Shown here: positions 36,043-45,061 of the stretch, piece by piece
How positions within the stretch are numbered: position 1 is the stretch's first letter
How the letters are laid out: every line of letters starts with the position of its first letter
Made by a program: the position numbers and the translations under genes
NCBI RefSeq assembly: GCF_011758745.1
Contig: NZ_JAANOV010000001.1
Coordinates: 4,216,001-4,280,000, forward strand
Reading direction: 5' to 3'
DNA length: 64,000 bases
Source: Amycolatopsis granulosa
Lineage (GTDB): Bacteria; Actinomycetota; Actinomycetes; Mycobacteriales; Pseudonocardiaceae
The notes under the pieces: model-generated
What the model was told of the DNA's origin: nothing
The model's input: only the letters and a program-made list of their open reading frames with translations
Database searches by the model: none

Positions 36043-36128
36043 CGGGAGTCCGGGTTGTCCGGGCTGAGAGGCGGGCCCGTCCCGCGACCGTTCGCACCTG
36101 ATCCGGATCATGCCGGCGCAGGGAGGCC
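36043..36128 (+). ncRNA. TPP riboswitch (thi box)
   Basis: The two conserved strands are CTGAGAGGCGGGCCCG at 36064-36079 and ACCTGATCCGGATCATGCCG at 36096-36115, ending GCGCAGGGAGG, with the P1-closing GGGAGTCC on the left. It is 35 nt upstream of thiB. Confidence 0.96.
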
Positions 36129-36130
36129 CG

Positions 36131-36158
36131 ACTCCTCTCGCCGGCCCGAGCGAGGAGT
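36131..36158 (+). promoter_or_regulatory. Ribosome-binding-site sequestering hairpin of the TPP riboswitch
   Basis: ACTCCTC (36131-36137) is the exact complement of GAGGAGT (36152-36158), the thiB ribosome-binding site. This points to translational control when TPP is bound. Confidence 0.65.
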
Positions 36159-36162
36159 GGTC

Positions 36163-37203
36163 ATGAAGTTCCGCACGGGCGTCCTGGTGGGCCTGGTCGC
36201 CGCCCTGACCGCCGGTTGCACGCTGGCCGGCAACGACAGCGCCTCCGGCCCGTCCACGGTCACGCTCGTCACCCACGACTCGTTCGCCGCGCCGCAGCAG
36301 GTGCTCGACGCGTTCCAGCAGCAGACCGGCATCAAGATCAACGTGGTGAAGAAGGGCGATGCCGGCGCGCTCACCAACACGCTCGTGCTCACGAAGGCCA
36401 ACCCGATCGGCGACGCCGCGTTCGGCGTCGACTCGACATTCGCGTCCCGCGCGCTGAGCGAGGGCGTCTTCGCGCCCTACACCAGCCCCGAGGCCGACCG
36501 CGGCCCGCAGCGCTACGCCGTGGACTCCGAGCACCGCCTCTCCGCGGTCGACCTGGGTGACGTGTGCCTCAACATCGACACCGGCTGGTTCGCCCAGCAC
36601 GGCGTCCCGGCGCCGGCGACCTACGACGACCTGGTCAAGCCCCAGTACAAGGACCTGCTGGTCGTGGAGAACCCGGCCACCAGCTCGCCGGGGCTGGCCT
36701 TCCTGCTCGGCACCGTCGCCCGCTACGGCGAGCAGAACTGGCAGCACTACTGGACCCAGCTCCAGGCCAACGGCATGCGGGCCGACGCGGGCTGGGAGGA
36801 GGCGTACGGGCAGGACTTCTCCGGCTCCTCGGGCAAGGGCCCGCGGCCGATCGTGGTGTCCTACGCGTCGTCGCCCGCGGCGGAGATCGGCGATGACGGC
36901 AAACCGCGCACGAAGGCGCTGCTGGACACCTGCTACCGCCAGGTCGAGTACGCCGGTGTGCTGGCCGGCTCGCCCAACGCGGCCAACGCGCAGAAGGTGA
37001 TCGACTTCCTGCTGTCCCAGCAGTTCCAGGCGACGGTGGCGGAGAACATGTACGTCTACCCGGCCCGCGAAGGCGTGCCGCTGCCCGCGTCCTGGACGAC
37101 GGCCGCCCCGCTGCCGCCCAACCCGGCGAGCCTGCCCGCGGCGACCGTGCAGTCCGGGCGTGAGCAGTGGATCTCACAGTGGCGCTCGTTGCTCGGCCAG
37201 TGA
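36163..37203 (+). CDS. thiB: Thiamine ABC transporter substrate-binding lipoprotein
   Basis: 346 aa. A lipoprotein signal with lipobox LTAGC (C near residue 19) is followed by a class II periplasmic-binding fold: VTLVTHDSFAAPQQVLDAFQQQTGI, VFGVDSTF-type FGVDSTFASRAL, GDVCLNIDTGWF and PATSSPGLAFLL, in shortened form. These are characteristic of ThiB. It captures thiamine or its phosphates outside the membrane. It is under a TPP riboswitch and overlaps thiP by 4 bp. Confidence 0.94.
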   Translation: MKFRTGVLVGLVAALTAGCTLAGNDSASGPSTVTLVTHDSFAAPQQVLDAFQQQTGIKINVVKKGDAGALTNTLVLTKANPIGDAAFGVDSTFASRALSEGVFAPYTSPEADRGPQRYAVDSEHRLSAVDLGDVCLNIDTGWFAQHGVPAPATYDDLVKPQYKDLLVVENPATSSPGLAFLLGTVARYGEQNWQHYWTQLQANGMRADAGWEEAYGQDFSGSSGKGPRPIVVSYASSPAAEIGDDGKPRTKALLDTCYRQVEYAGVLAGSPNAANAQKVIDFLLSQQFQATVAENMYVYPAREGVPLPASWTTAAPLPPNPASLPAATVQSGREQWISQWRSLLGQ

Positions 37204-38801
37204 GCCGCGCCGGGCTCGGGCTGGCGGCACTGGCCGTGCTGCCCCTCGGGTTCCTGGTGGTGTTCTTCGCGTGGCCCGTCGGGGCGATCCTGCGGCTGGG
37301 GTTTGCCGGCGGCGGGGTGTTCGCCGCGCTGGCCGAGGGCGAGACCTGGCGGCTGGCCTGGTTCACGCTCGCCCAGGCCGCCGGCTCGACCCTGGTCGCG
37401 GTGGCCGCGGGCATGCCGGTGGCGTTCCTGCTGGCGCGCGTGCGGCTGCCCGGGGTCGGGATCGCGCGCACGCTCGTGCTGGTGCCGTTCGTGCTGCCCA
37501 CGGTGGTGGTCGGCCTGGCGTTCCGCGCCCTGTGGGCCGACGGTGGCTGGTTGTCGATCGTGCTGGCCAACGCGTTCTTCAACGTCGCGGTGGTGGGCCG
37601 GACGGTCGGCGGGCTGTGGGCACTGCTCGACTCGCGTGCCGAGGACGCCGCCCGCGCGCTGGGCGCCTCCCGGTGGCGGGCGTTCCGCTCGGTGACGCTG
37701 CCCGCGTTGATGCCGGCGATCACGTCCGCGGCAGCGGTGGTGTTCCTGTTCTGCGCCACCAGTTTCGGCGTGGTCCTGATCCTCGGCGGCGCGCGCTACC
37801 GGACGCTGGAGACCGAGATCTACCTGCGAACCGAGAACCTGCTCGACCTGACGGGCGCGGCGGCGCTGTCGCTGGTGCAGATCGCCGCCGTGCTGGCCGT
37901 GCTGCTCCTCGGCGCGGCGGCGCGCCGGCGCCGGGAGGGCGCGTTGCGGCTGCGGTCCCGCCGGGAGACCGCGCGCCGCCCGGTCGGTGGTGAGTGGGCG
38001 GTGGTAGCGGCCGCGGTGGCGGTGCTCGGGCTGTTGCTGACCCCGATCGTCGCGTTGCTGGTGCGCTCGGTGTCCACCGGCGGCGGCTGGAGCCTGGCCG
38101 GCTACCGGGCGCTGGCGGGCACCGGCAACGACGGCACGTTGCAGGTGTCCGGCTGGGATGCGGCGCTGAACTCGCTGCGCACCGCCACCGACGCGACGGT
38201 TCTCGCGATGGTCGTCGGTGTGTCGGCGTCGGTGCTGCTGGTCGCGTTGCGGCGGTCGCCGGGGCGGGTGGCGCGCGGGGTCGGCGAGTCGATGGACGCC
38301 GCGCTGATGCTGCCGCTCGGCGTGTCCGCGGTGACCGTCGGTTTCGGGTACCTGGTGACGCTCGACGCGCTGCCCGGCGACCTGCGCCGGTCGCCGCTGC
38401 TGGTGCCGCTGGCGCAGGCGCTGGTGGTGATTCCCCTGGTGGTCCGGACCGTGCTGCCGGTGGTCCGCTCGATCGACGACCGCCTGCGGCAGGCGGCGGC
38501 GACGCTCGGTGCGAGCCCGCCACGGGTGTGGCGGGAGATCGACGTGCCGCTGGCGATGCGCGCGGTGATCGCGGCGGCGGGTTTCGGCTACGTGGTCGCC
38601 CTCGGCGAGTTCGGCGCGACGAGTTTCCTCGCGCGCCCGCAGACGCCGACGCTGCCGGTCGCGATCGCGGCGCTCATCGCGCGGCCCGGGCAGCTCAACA
38701 ACCAGATGGCTTACGCGGCCTGCGCGCAGCTCATGCTGGTCACCGCGGCCGCGGTGATCGTGATCGACCGGCTCGCGTCCGGCCGGGTGGGGGAGTTCTA
38801 G
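37200..38801 (+). CDS. thiP: Thiamine ABC transporter permease
   Basis: 533 aa from GTG 37200, overlapping the thiB stop (GTGA). It is a fused duplicated permease with about 12 helices and two EAA-type cytoplasmic loops: EDAARALGASRWRAFRSVTLP and RQAAATLGASPPRVWREIDVP, given in part. The first half contains LVPFVLPTVVVGLAFRALW. It forms the channel with ThiQ. Confidence 0.94.
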   Translation: MSRAGLGLAALAVLPLGFLVVFFAWPVGAILRLGFAGGGVFAALAEGETWRLAWFTLAQAAGSTLVAVAAGMPVAFLLARVRLPGVGIARTLVLVPFVLPTVVVGLAFRALWADGGWLSIVLANAFFNVAVVGRTVGGLWALLDSRAEDAARALGASRWRAFRSVTLPALMPAITSAAAVVFLFCATSFGVVLILGGARYRTLETEIYLRTENLLDLTGAAALSLVQIAAVLAVLLLGAAARRRREGALRLRSRRETARRPVGGEWAVVAAAVAVLGLLLTPIVALLVRSVSTGGGWSLAGYRALAGTGNDGTLQVSGWDAALNSLRTATDATVLAMVVGVSASVLLVALRRSPGRVARGVGESMDAALMLPLGVSAVTVGFGYLVTLDALPGDLRRSPLLVPLAQALVVIPLVVRTVLPVVRSIDDRLRQAAATLGASPPRVWREIDVPLAMRAVIAAAGFGYVVALGEFGATSFLARPQTPTLPVAIAALIARPGQLNNQMAYAACAQLMLVTAAAVIVIDRLASGRVGEF

Positions 38802-38803
38802 CG

Positions 38804-39814
38804 ATGGCGTTGACCGTGTCCGGCCTGACCGTGCGGTACGGCCCGTTCACCGCCGTCACCGGCGTGGACCTGGAGATCGCCGACGGCGAGGTGCTCGCGC
38901 TGCTCGGCCCGTCGGGGTCGGGCAAGTCGACTCTGCTGCGCGCGATCACCGGCCTGGAACCGATCAGCGCGGGCAGTGTGCGGTGGGACGGCGCGGACCT
39001 CGCCCGCGTACCGGTGCACCGGCGCGGGTTCGGGCTGGTGTTCCAGGACGGTCAGCTGTTCCCGCACCGCGACGTCGCCGGGAACATCGCGTTCGGGCCG
39101 CGCATGCACGGCGTGCCGGCCGCGGAGCGGGCGGAGCGGGTGAGCCGGCTGCTGGACCTGGTCGGCCTGGCCGGTTACCAGCGACGTCGCGTCACCGAGC
39201 TGTCCGGTGGTGAGGCGCAACGCGTGGCGCTGGCCCGTGCGCTGGCGCCCGAGCCGCGCCTGCTGCTGCTGGACGAGCCGCTGTCCGGGCTGGATGCGGG
39301 GCTGCGCGAGCAGCTGGCCGTGGACCTGGCCGAGGTGCTGCGCACCGCGAAGATCACCGCACTGCTGGTCACGCACGACCAGGAGGAGGCGTTCACGCTG
39401 GCCGACCGGGTGGCCGTGTTGCAGGCCGGGCGGATCCGTCAGGTCGGCGCGGTGCGGGAGGTGTGGCGCCGTCCCGCCGACGAGAACGTGGCCCGCTTCC
39501 TGGGTGTCACCACCGTGACCGGCGGCGAGGCGGCGGCCGGAGTCGTGCGGTGCGCCTTCGGCGAGGTCGCGGTGCCCGACGCGGCGGACGGGCCGGTGCG
39601 GCTGGGGCTGCGCCCGAACGGCTTGCGGCTGGCGGCGGACGGCGTCGCCGGTGCGGTGCTGAGCAAGGTGCACCGCCGCGACCACGTCCGGCTGTCGGTG
39701 CGCACCGGCGCGGGCACGGTGGACGCGGTCGCGGCGGTGTCCGCCGACGTGAACCCGGGCGACGAGGTCCGGCTCGCACCCGACGCGGACGGCGTGGCCC
39801 TGCTCGGCGACTAA
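38804..39814 (+). CDS. thiQ: Thiamine ABC transporter ATP-binding protein
   Basis: 336 aa. Walker A is LLGPSGSGKST, the Q-loop is VFQDGQLFPHRDV, the signature LSGGEAQRVALARAL and Walker B LLLLDEPLSGLD, with the switch His in VTHDQEEA. A C-terminal TOBE-like domain (about 240-336) gives it the length of the MalK/ThiQ group. Two bases separate it from thiP. Its stop overlaps the convergent permease stop (CTAA). Confidence 0.92.
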   Translation: MALTVSGLTVRYGPFTAVTGVDLEIADGEVLALLGPSGSGKSTLLRAITGLEPISAGSVRWDGADLARVPVHRRGFGLVFQDGQLFPHRDVAGNIAFGPRMHGVPAAERAERVSRLLDLVGLAGYQRRRVTELSGGEAQRVALARALAPEPRLLLLDEPLSGLDAGLREQLAVDLAEVLRTAKITALLVTHDQEEAFTLADRVAVLQAGRIRQVGAVREVWRRPADENVARFLGVTTVTGGEAAAGVVRCAFGEVAVPDAADGPVRLGLRPNGLRLAADGVAGAVLSKVHRRDHVRLSVRTGAGTVDAVAAVSADVNPGDEVRLAPDADGVALLGD

Positions 39815-40680
39815 CCGTCCTTCGTGGACAGCCGGGCGTAGGCCAGGGACAGGCCGATCACGATGTAGCAAGCGGCCCGGATCGCGCCCTCGGTCAGCTG
39901 GCCGGTGGGTATCGGATCGCGCAGGAGGTCGGCGAGCCCGTTCCACGACTTCGGCAGCAGGAACGGGTGCAGCCAGTCCACCGCCGACAGCAGGAGCAGC
40001 ACCGTCGACACCACCGTCCCGGCCAGCACCGACACCACCACCAGCATCGGGTGCTCGGTGCACGCCGAGATCGCCAGTGCGATCGCCCCGACCGCCCACA
40101 GCTGCAACGTCACCCAGGCCGCGGCCAGCGCGACGCGCCCCAGGGCGTCTACAAAGGACAGTGTGTTGCCGGACAGGGTGAACAGGGACCCGGTTCCGTT
40201 GATGACCAGCCCGGTCAGCATCGCGACCACGGCCATCAGCAGCGCGGCGGCCAGCGTGAAGGTCGCCACCCCGAGCGACTTCATCAGCAGCAGCCTGCCC
40301 CGGCTGACCGGGGCGAGCAGCAACCCGCGCAGGGTGCCCACCGACGATTCACCGGCCAGTGCGTCGCCCGCCGACATCGCGGTGATCAGCGGCAGCAGCA
40401 GGTTCAGCGTGAGGCCGAGCGTGGCCACCGGCAGGACCAGCGCGTTCCCGGCCGCGGTGGTGAGCAGTGAATCGCCGCCACCGTTCCCGCCGCCCGGGCC
40501 GGCGCCGGTGTTCGCCGCGATGGTCAGGCCGATGCCGATGATCACCGGGATCAGTGCGAGCAGGCCCAGCACGATCAGCGTGCGGGGGCGGCGGAAGATC
40601 CACCGCAGCTCGGCGCGGTAGAGCCGGTGGAACGGCACACTCCACCGCTCCACCGGCGCCGCGTCCAGTGTCGCCGGCAT
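39811..40680 (-). CDS. ABC-2 type exporter permease
   Basis: 289 aa from ATG 40680, chosen for AAGGAGG five bases upstream. An in-frame ATG at 40740 would add MSELASESSNTMPAGRQGGG, which is a copy of the upstream micro-ORF. About six helices: one near 32-55, a GNALVLPVATLGLTLNLLLP segment, and the ABC-2 hallmark ESSVGTLRGLLLAPVSRGRLLLMK in shortened form (TLRGLLLAPVSRGRLL). It is the membrane part of an exporter whose ATPase is encoded immediately upstream. Substrate unknown. Confidence 0.88.
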   Translation of the reverse strand: MPATLDAAPVERWSVPFHRLYRAELRWIFRRPRTLIVLGLLALIPVIIGIGLTIAANTGAGPGGGNGGGDSLLTTAAGNALVLPVATLGLTLNLLLPLITAMSAGDALAGESSVGTLRGLLLAPVSRGRLLLMKSLGVATFTLAAALLMAVVAMLTGLVINGTGSLFTLSGNTLSFVDALGRVALAAAWVTLQLWAVGAIALAISACTEHPMLVVVSVLAGTVVSTVLLLLSAVDWLHPFLLPKSWNGLADLLRDPIPTGQLTEGAIRAACYIVIGLSLAYARLSTKDG

Positions 40681-40700
40681 GCCGCCTCCTTGTCGGCCCG

Positions 40701-40843
40701 CGGGCATGGTGTTCGATGATTCGCTCGCAAGCTCGCTCATGCCGCCTCCTTGTCGGTCGCGGCAAGCCGCGGCAGTGTCATTACGTCGGCGGGCATGGTG
40801 TTCGATGATTCGCTCGCAAGCTCGCTCATGCCGCCCCCTCGTC
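40701..40843. repeat. Tandem duplication between exporter ATPase and permease genes
   Basis: About 53 bp at 40701-40754 recur at 40790-40843, offset by 89 bp; the first 44 bases are identical. Each copy carries the ATG and the MSELASESSNTMPA codons on the minus strand. Confidence 0.85.
40737..40829 (-). CDS. 30-aa micro-ORF produced by the duplication
   Basis: ATG 40829 overlaps the ATPase stop (ATGA). The frame runs MSELASESSNTMPADVMTLP, then ten residues, and ends on TGA that overlaps the second copy's ATG (ATGA). It is thus coupled on both sides. No family is recognised. It may be a translational relay between ATPase and permease or a scar left by loss of a second permease gene. Confidence 0.45.
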   Translation of the reverse strand: MSELASESSNTMPADVMTLPRLAATDKEAA

Positions 40844-41830
40844 CACATCCGGCAGGCCGCCGGGCTCGGCATCGCGCTGCGTCAGCCGCGCGAACAGGTC
40901 CTCCAGCCCGGTGCGGGCCCGTTTCGCCTCGTGCACGGCGATCCCGGCCCGCACCAGCACCTCGATCACCTGCGGCGCGGTGGCCGCGGTCAGGTCCGCG
41001 CGCACCCCTTCCGGCGTGAGCCGGGCCGCGATCCGGTTGTCGCGCAGGGCGCCGAGCGCCCGGTCACCGTCCGGAGTGGACACCGCCAGCGACGGGGTGC
41101 CGGATTCCAGCAGGTCGGCCAGTTCCCCCTGCGCCACAACCGTGCCGTCGTGCAGGACGGCCACGTGCGTGCACGTCGCCTCCACCTCGGCGAGCAGGTG
41201 CGAGGACACCAGCACCGTGACGCCTTCGGCGTGCAGCTCCGCGATGATGTTGCGGATCTCCCGGGTGCCGGCGGGGTCCAGGCCGTTCGTCGGCTCGTCC
41301 AGCACCACCATCCGCCGCGGCACCAGCAGCGCGGAGGCGAGCCCCAGCCGCTGCTTCATGCCCAGCGAGTACCCCCGGTAACGCCGGTGCGCCGCGTGCC
41401 CCAGCCCGACCCGTTCCAGCGCGTTCTCGACCGCCCGCGGGATCGCCGCCGACGACAGCCGCGGCTCGGCCGCGGCGACCCGGCGCAGGTTCTCCCGCCC
41501 GGACAGGAACGGGTGGAAACCGGGCCCCTCGACCAGGGCGCCGACCTCCGGCAGGGCGCGCGGCGCGCCCTCCGGGATCCGGTGACCGAGCAGCTGCACC
41601 TCACCTTCGGTGGGGCGGACCAGGCCGAGCAGCATCCGGATCGTGGTGGTCTTGCCCGACCCGTTCGGGCCGAGCATGCCCAGCACCGCGCCTTCCGGCA
41701 CGTCCAGATCGACCTGGTCCACCGCGACCGCGGTCCGGTACACCTTGCGCAACCCCCTGGTTCGCGCGGCCAGTGCCGGACCCGCCGTGGGTGCCCCGGC
41801 CGGGGCACCCACGGGCAGTGTCTCCGTCAT
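40826..41830 (-). CDS. ABC exporter ATP-binding protein
   Basis: 334 aa. Walker A MLGPNGSGKTTTIRMLLGL, signature YSLGMKQRLGLASALL, Walker B MVVLDEPTNGLDPAG, switch His in VSSHLLAEVE. The N-terminal 25 residues are a Pro/Ala leader and the C-terminal domain (about 230-334) resembles the DrrA/CcmA group. It overlaps the LolA-like gene upstream by ATGA and the micro-ORF downstream. It probably works with the LolA-like protein in moving a lipophilic or envelope molecule. Confidence 0.92.
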   Translation of the reverse strand: MTETLPVGAPAGAPTAGPALAARTRGLRKVYRTAVAVDQVDLDVPEGAVLGMLGPNGSGKTTTIRMLLGLVRPTEGEVQLLGHRIPEGAPRALPEVGALVEGPGFHPFLSGRENLRRVAAAEPRLSSAAIPRAVENALERVGLGHAAHRRYRGYSLGMKQRLGLASALLVPRRMVVLDEPTNGLDPAGTREIRNIIAELHAEGVTVLVSSHLLAEVEATCTHVAVLHDGTVVAQGELADLLESGTPSLAVSTPDGDRALGALRDNRIAARLTPEGVRADLTAATAPQVIEVLVRAGIAVHEAKRARTGLEDLFARLTQRDAEPGGLPDVDEGAA

Positions 41831-42885
41831 TTCGCTCCCAGCGCCTCGGTGAGCACCTGCTCGGGCACCGCGCCGACGGCGAAGCGGCCGTCGTCGGTGA
41901 CCAGTGCGGTGGCGACCTTGGTGGTGATCACGTAGCCGGTGCCGAAGGCGCCGCTGACCGGCTTGCCGAGCCGGGCGAGCAGGGCCCTCGGGTCGACGCT
42001 CTGCCCGCCGCCGTTCTGCTGCGGGGCGAGCGCCTGCGCCGGCAGCGTGCCGGTGAGCACGGTGTCCCAGCCGTCGCCGTGGGCCTGGACGGCGTTGTCG
42101 GTGCCGGTGCCGTCCGGGCGGCCGGCGGGCGGCTGCTCCTCGGTCACCTTCGCACCCTGCGGCGGCGTGAACTGGAAATCGCTCGCCGGCTGCGGGGTGA
42201 ACGCGATGTCGCTGAACGCCACCTGGAACGCCGGGTCGGCGGTGCCGTAGGTCATCACGGCCAGCCGCAGCGGCACCCGCTTCTCGGCGTCCACCGCGAC
42301 GCGCACCTCGCGCAGCAGCGTCCGCTCGGTGGGCTTGGGCGTCAGCACCAGCTCGTAGGCCGGGCGATCGGCGACCCGGGCGGTGCCCTCGACCGTCACG
42401 GTGCTGCTCTCCCGGACCTTGGCGAGCAGCTGTGCCGCGGCCGTGGCCGGGTCGCTCAGCTGATACTGCTGCGGCTTCTGCAGCGCCTCGGCCGGAACGG
42501 TGGTCTTGGTGGCCGCGTTCTTCGCCGAGTCGTAGGTCCACAGCGTGGTGCCGTTGCGCACGATCGTGTGCACGTTCGCGCCCTGCTCGATCGAGACCTT
42601 GCTGTCGCCGGCCCCGTCGTTGACCACGCGCGCCCCGTCGATGTTGAGGTCGATGCCGCCGGGCAGGCTCGAGACCGGCAGCCCGAGGTTGTTCGTCACC
42701 GCGACCGACCCGGCCAGCGCCGGGGTCTTCGTGGTGACCACCGACTGCACCAGCTCCTCGGCGCTGATGGACGGCAGCTGGGGCGCTTCACCGGCGGTGG
42801 CCGGCATGGCGAGCCAGGCGAGCCCGGCGGCGCCGAGCGCGCACCCGCTGACCGCGGCGGTGATGGCCTTCGTCTTCGGCTGCAT
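41827..42885 (-). CDS. LolA-like/DUF2092 exported protein
   Basis: 352 aa from ATG 42885 with GGGAGA upstream. The signal region (ITAAVSGCALGAAGLAWLAMP, cut at ATA-GEA) is followed by a beta-rich LolA/RseB-like fold: LPGGIDLNIDGARVVNDG, TTLWTYDSAKNAATKT, PTERTLLREVRVAVDAEKRV, each a family landmark. The C-terminal GYVITTKVATALVTDDGRFAVGAV is typical of the actinobacterial group. Such proteins bind lipophilic ligands or lipids outside the membrane. It leads an operon with an ABC-2 exporter, divergent from a two-component system. Confidence 0.85.
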   Translation of the reverse strand: MQPKTKAITAAVSGCALGAAGLAWLAMPATAGEAPQLPSISAEELVQSVVTTKTPALAGSVAVTNNLGLPVSSLPGGIDLNIDGARVVNDGAGDSKVSIEQGANVHTIVRNGTTLWTYDSAKNAATKTTVPAEALQKPQQYQLSDPATAAAQLLAKVRESSTVTVEGTARVADRPAYELVLTPKPTERTLLREVRVAVDAEKRVPLRLAVMTYGTADPAFQVAFSDIAFTPQPASDFQFTPPQGAKVTEEQPPAGRPDGTGTDNAVQAHGDGWDTVLTGTLPAQALAPQQNGGGQSVDPRALLARLGKPVSGAFGTGYVITTKVATALVTDDGRFAVGAVPEQVLTEALGAK

Positions 42886-42951
42886 TGCTTCTCCCTGTGT
42901 CAACGAGCACCAGTGTGCTCCTTCCCCGCCGCAGACACTCCACTCTTGGTC

Positions 42952-42987
42952 CTGAGATGGGACTGAGATGCTGAGAGAGCGCTGAGA
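42952..42987. promoter_or_regulatory. Response-regulator boxes: four CTGAGA repeats
   Basis: CTGAGA starts at 42952, 42963, 42971 and 42982. The 11-bp spacing inside each pair is the one-turn spacing of OmpR/PhoB-type tandem sites, and on the other strand the units read TCTCAG, like the CTCAG repeats of the mycobacterial MprA box. Confidence 0.7.
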
Positions 42988-43028
42988 GCAGGCGCCCCGG
43001 CGGGGGAAACCGGGCATGCTTGGGCACT

Positions 43029-43733
43029 GTGAACCCACGGATCCTGGTCGTGGACGACGAGCCTGGCGTGCGCAAGGCCCTGCACCGCGGGCTGCGTGCG
43101 GAAGGCATGGACGTCGTCACCGCCGCGGACGGCCCGAGCGGGCTGCGCCTGGCGCAGACCGGCTCGTTCGACGTGCTGCTGCTGGACATCATGCTGCCCG
43201 GGCTGTCCGGGTACCGGGTCCTGCAGGCGCTGCGCGCGCAGGGCGTCACCACACCGGTTCTGCTGGTGTCCGCCAAGGACGGTGAGGTCGACCAGGCCGA
43301 CGGTCTCGACCTCGGGGCGGACGGATACCTGGTCAAGCCGTTCTCGTTCGTCGTGCTGGTCGCGCAGATCCGGGCGGTGCTGCGCCGGGCCGCGGCGGAC
43401 GGGTCGCGCGGGCCGTTGCGCCTCGGCGGTCTGGTGGTCGACCGTGCCACGCGCGAGGTGCGCTGGCACGACGACCCGGTCCCGCTGAGCCCGCGCGAGT
43501 TCAGCCTCCTCGAGGTGCTGGTCGGGCGTGCCGGGACGGTGGTCACGAAGGACGAGCTGCTGCGCGCGGTGTGGGGTGACGCGCAGGCCGCGACCCGCAA
43601 CGTCGTCGAGGTCTACGTCGGGTACGTGCGCCGTAAGCTGGACGCGGTCGGCGCCGGTGCCCTGGTGCGCACCGTGCGCGGCCACGGCTACCTCGCCTCC
43701 GACGCCGCACTGGACGAGGTCCTGCCCGGGTGA
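43029..43733 (+). CDS. OmpR-family response regulator
   Basis: 234 aa from GTG 43029 ([18 protein letters not shown]). The receiver has the acidic pair in VVDDE, phospho-acceptor D53 in LLLDIMLPG, and VSAKDGEVD with the conserved Lys. The C-terminal winged helix shows [33 protein letters not shown] and [10 protein letters not shown]. It should be phosphorylated by the overlapping kinase and bind the CTGAGA repeats upstream, controlling itself and the divergent LolA-ABC operon. Confidence 0.92.
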   Translation: MNPRILVVDDEPGVRKALHRGLRAEGMDVVTAADGPSGLRLAQTGSFDVLLLDIMLPGLSGYRVLQALRAQGVTTPVLLVSAKDGEVDQADGLDLGADGYLVKPFSFVVLVAQIRAVLRRAAADGSRGPLRLGGLVVDRATREVRWHDDPVPLSPREFSLLEVLVGRAGTVVTKDELLRAVWGDAQAATRNVVEVYVGYVRRKLDAVGAGALVRTVRGHGYLASDAALDEVLPG

Positions 43734-45061
43734 GCTACCTGCGCCGGTGGTGGGAACGCCGGTCCATGCAGTTCCGGATCACGGCGCCGGCCGCCGCGGT
43801 CACGCTGCTGTTCCTGCTGGGCCTCGCCGTCGTGGCCGGGCGGGGGCTGGGCCCGCTGCGCGATTCGTCCGTCGACACCGAGCTGTCCGAGGCGCTGGGT
43901 CCGGCGGCCGTGGCCGTGTCGGCGGGGCGGGTGCCCGCGCCGCCGGACGGGGTGGTCCTGCGCGTGCTGGACACCGCGGGCGCGCCGGTCGACGCCGGGC
44001 CGCCGCCCGGGCTCGGGCCGGGCGAGGTGCGCGCTCTGGAGGCCGGCCAGCCGGTCACCGTGGCACGGATGCGGTGGCTGGGCTCGGTGGTGACCGCACC
44101 GGGCGGCCAGTTGCGGCTCGTCGCCGCCGGCACCGGGCTGGTCGGCCAGCGGGCGGCGGTGCAGCGGGCGGCCGGGTGGCTGCTGGGGGCGGCCGGGATA
44201 GGCGCCGTGTTCGCCGCCGTCGCGACCTGGCTGGTGGTGCGGTTCGCATTGCGGCGCGTCAGCGGCCTGCGCCGGACGGTCCGCGCGTTGCCGCCGGGCG
44301 AGCGGGTGCCGCTGCCGGAGGCCGACGACGAGCTGCGTGCCCTGGCCGCGGACTTCAACGCGTTGCTGGCACGGCAGGAGGAGGCGAACCAGCGGTTGCG
44401 GCGGTTCACCGGGGACGCCGCGCACGAGCTGCGTTCGCCCGTCGCGTCGATCCGGGTGCAGGCCGAGGTCGCGGTGGCCAATCCGGATCCGGAGCTGGCG
44501 CAGGAGACGCTGGCCGACATCCTCGCCGAGGCGGAGCGGCTGTCGGCGTTGCTGGACGGGTTGCTGACGCTGGCCCGGTCGGATGCCGGTGAGCTGCCCC
44601 CGGCCGAGGCGGTCGAGCTGCTCACCGAGGCGCGGGCCGCCGCGGATCGCCTGCCGCCCGGTTCACCCGCCGTGCGCGTCACCGGCGTGGTCGGCCAGGC
44701 TTGGGCGCACGCGGCGCACTCCGAGGTGGAGCTGGTGCTGAACAACCTGCTGCGCAACGCCTGCCGGTACGCCGCCGCGCAGATCGTGGTGTCGGTGCTG
44801 CCCGGGCACGCCACCGTGCGGCTGGTGGTGGACGACGACGGGCCGGGTATCCCGCCCGAGCACCGCGACCGCGTGTTCGACCGGTTCTACCGCGTCGGCG
44901 ACGACCGGGCCCGCACCTCCGGCGGGACGGGACTCGGGCTCGCCATGGTCGCCGAGGCGGTGCGGCGGCGCGGCGGCCGGGTGTCGGTGGGCGAATCTCC
45001 CGAGGGCGGCGCCCGTTTCCAGGTCGTGTGGCGGTCGGCCGGTAACGTCTCGGCCTCGTGA
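43730..45061 (+). CDS. Sensor histidine kinase
   Basis: 443 aa from GTG 43730, overlapping the regulator stop (GTGA). Two membrane helices (about 18-38 and 148-172) enclose a 110-residue extracytoplasmic sensor. A HAMP-like linker leads to the H box with H232 ([15 protein letters not shown]), then N box [12 protein letters not shown]1 [10 protein letters not shown] box FDRFYR and G2 GGTGLGLAM. All catalytic motifs are intact. The signal is unknown; the regulated operon suggests envelope stress or a lipophilic compound. Confidence 0.93.
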   Translation: MSYLRRWWERRSMQFRITAPAAAVTLLFLLGLAVVAGRGLGPLRDSSVDTELSEALGPAAVAVSAGRVPAPPDGVVLRVLDTAGAPVDAGPPPGLGPGEVRALEAGQPVTVARMRWLGSVVTAPGGQLRLVAAGTGLVGQRAAVQRAAGWLLGAAGIGAVFAAVATWLVVRFALRRVSGLRRTVRALPPGERVPLPEADDELRALAADFNALLARQEEANQRLRRFTGDAAHELRSPVASIRVQAEVAVANPDPELAQETLADILAEAERLSALLDGLLTLARSDAGELPPAEAVELLTEARAAADRLPPGSPAVRVTGVVGQAWAHAAHSEVELVLNNLLRNACRYAAAQIVVSVLPGHATVRLVVDDDGPGIPPEHRDRVFDRFYRVGDDRARTSGGTGLGLAMVAEAVRRRGGRVSVGESPEGGARFQVVWRSAGNVSAS

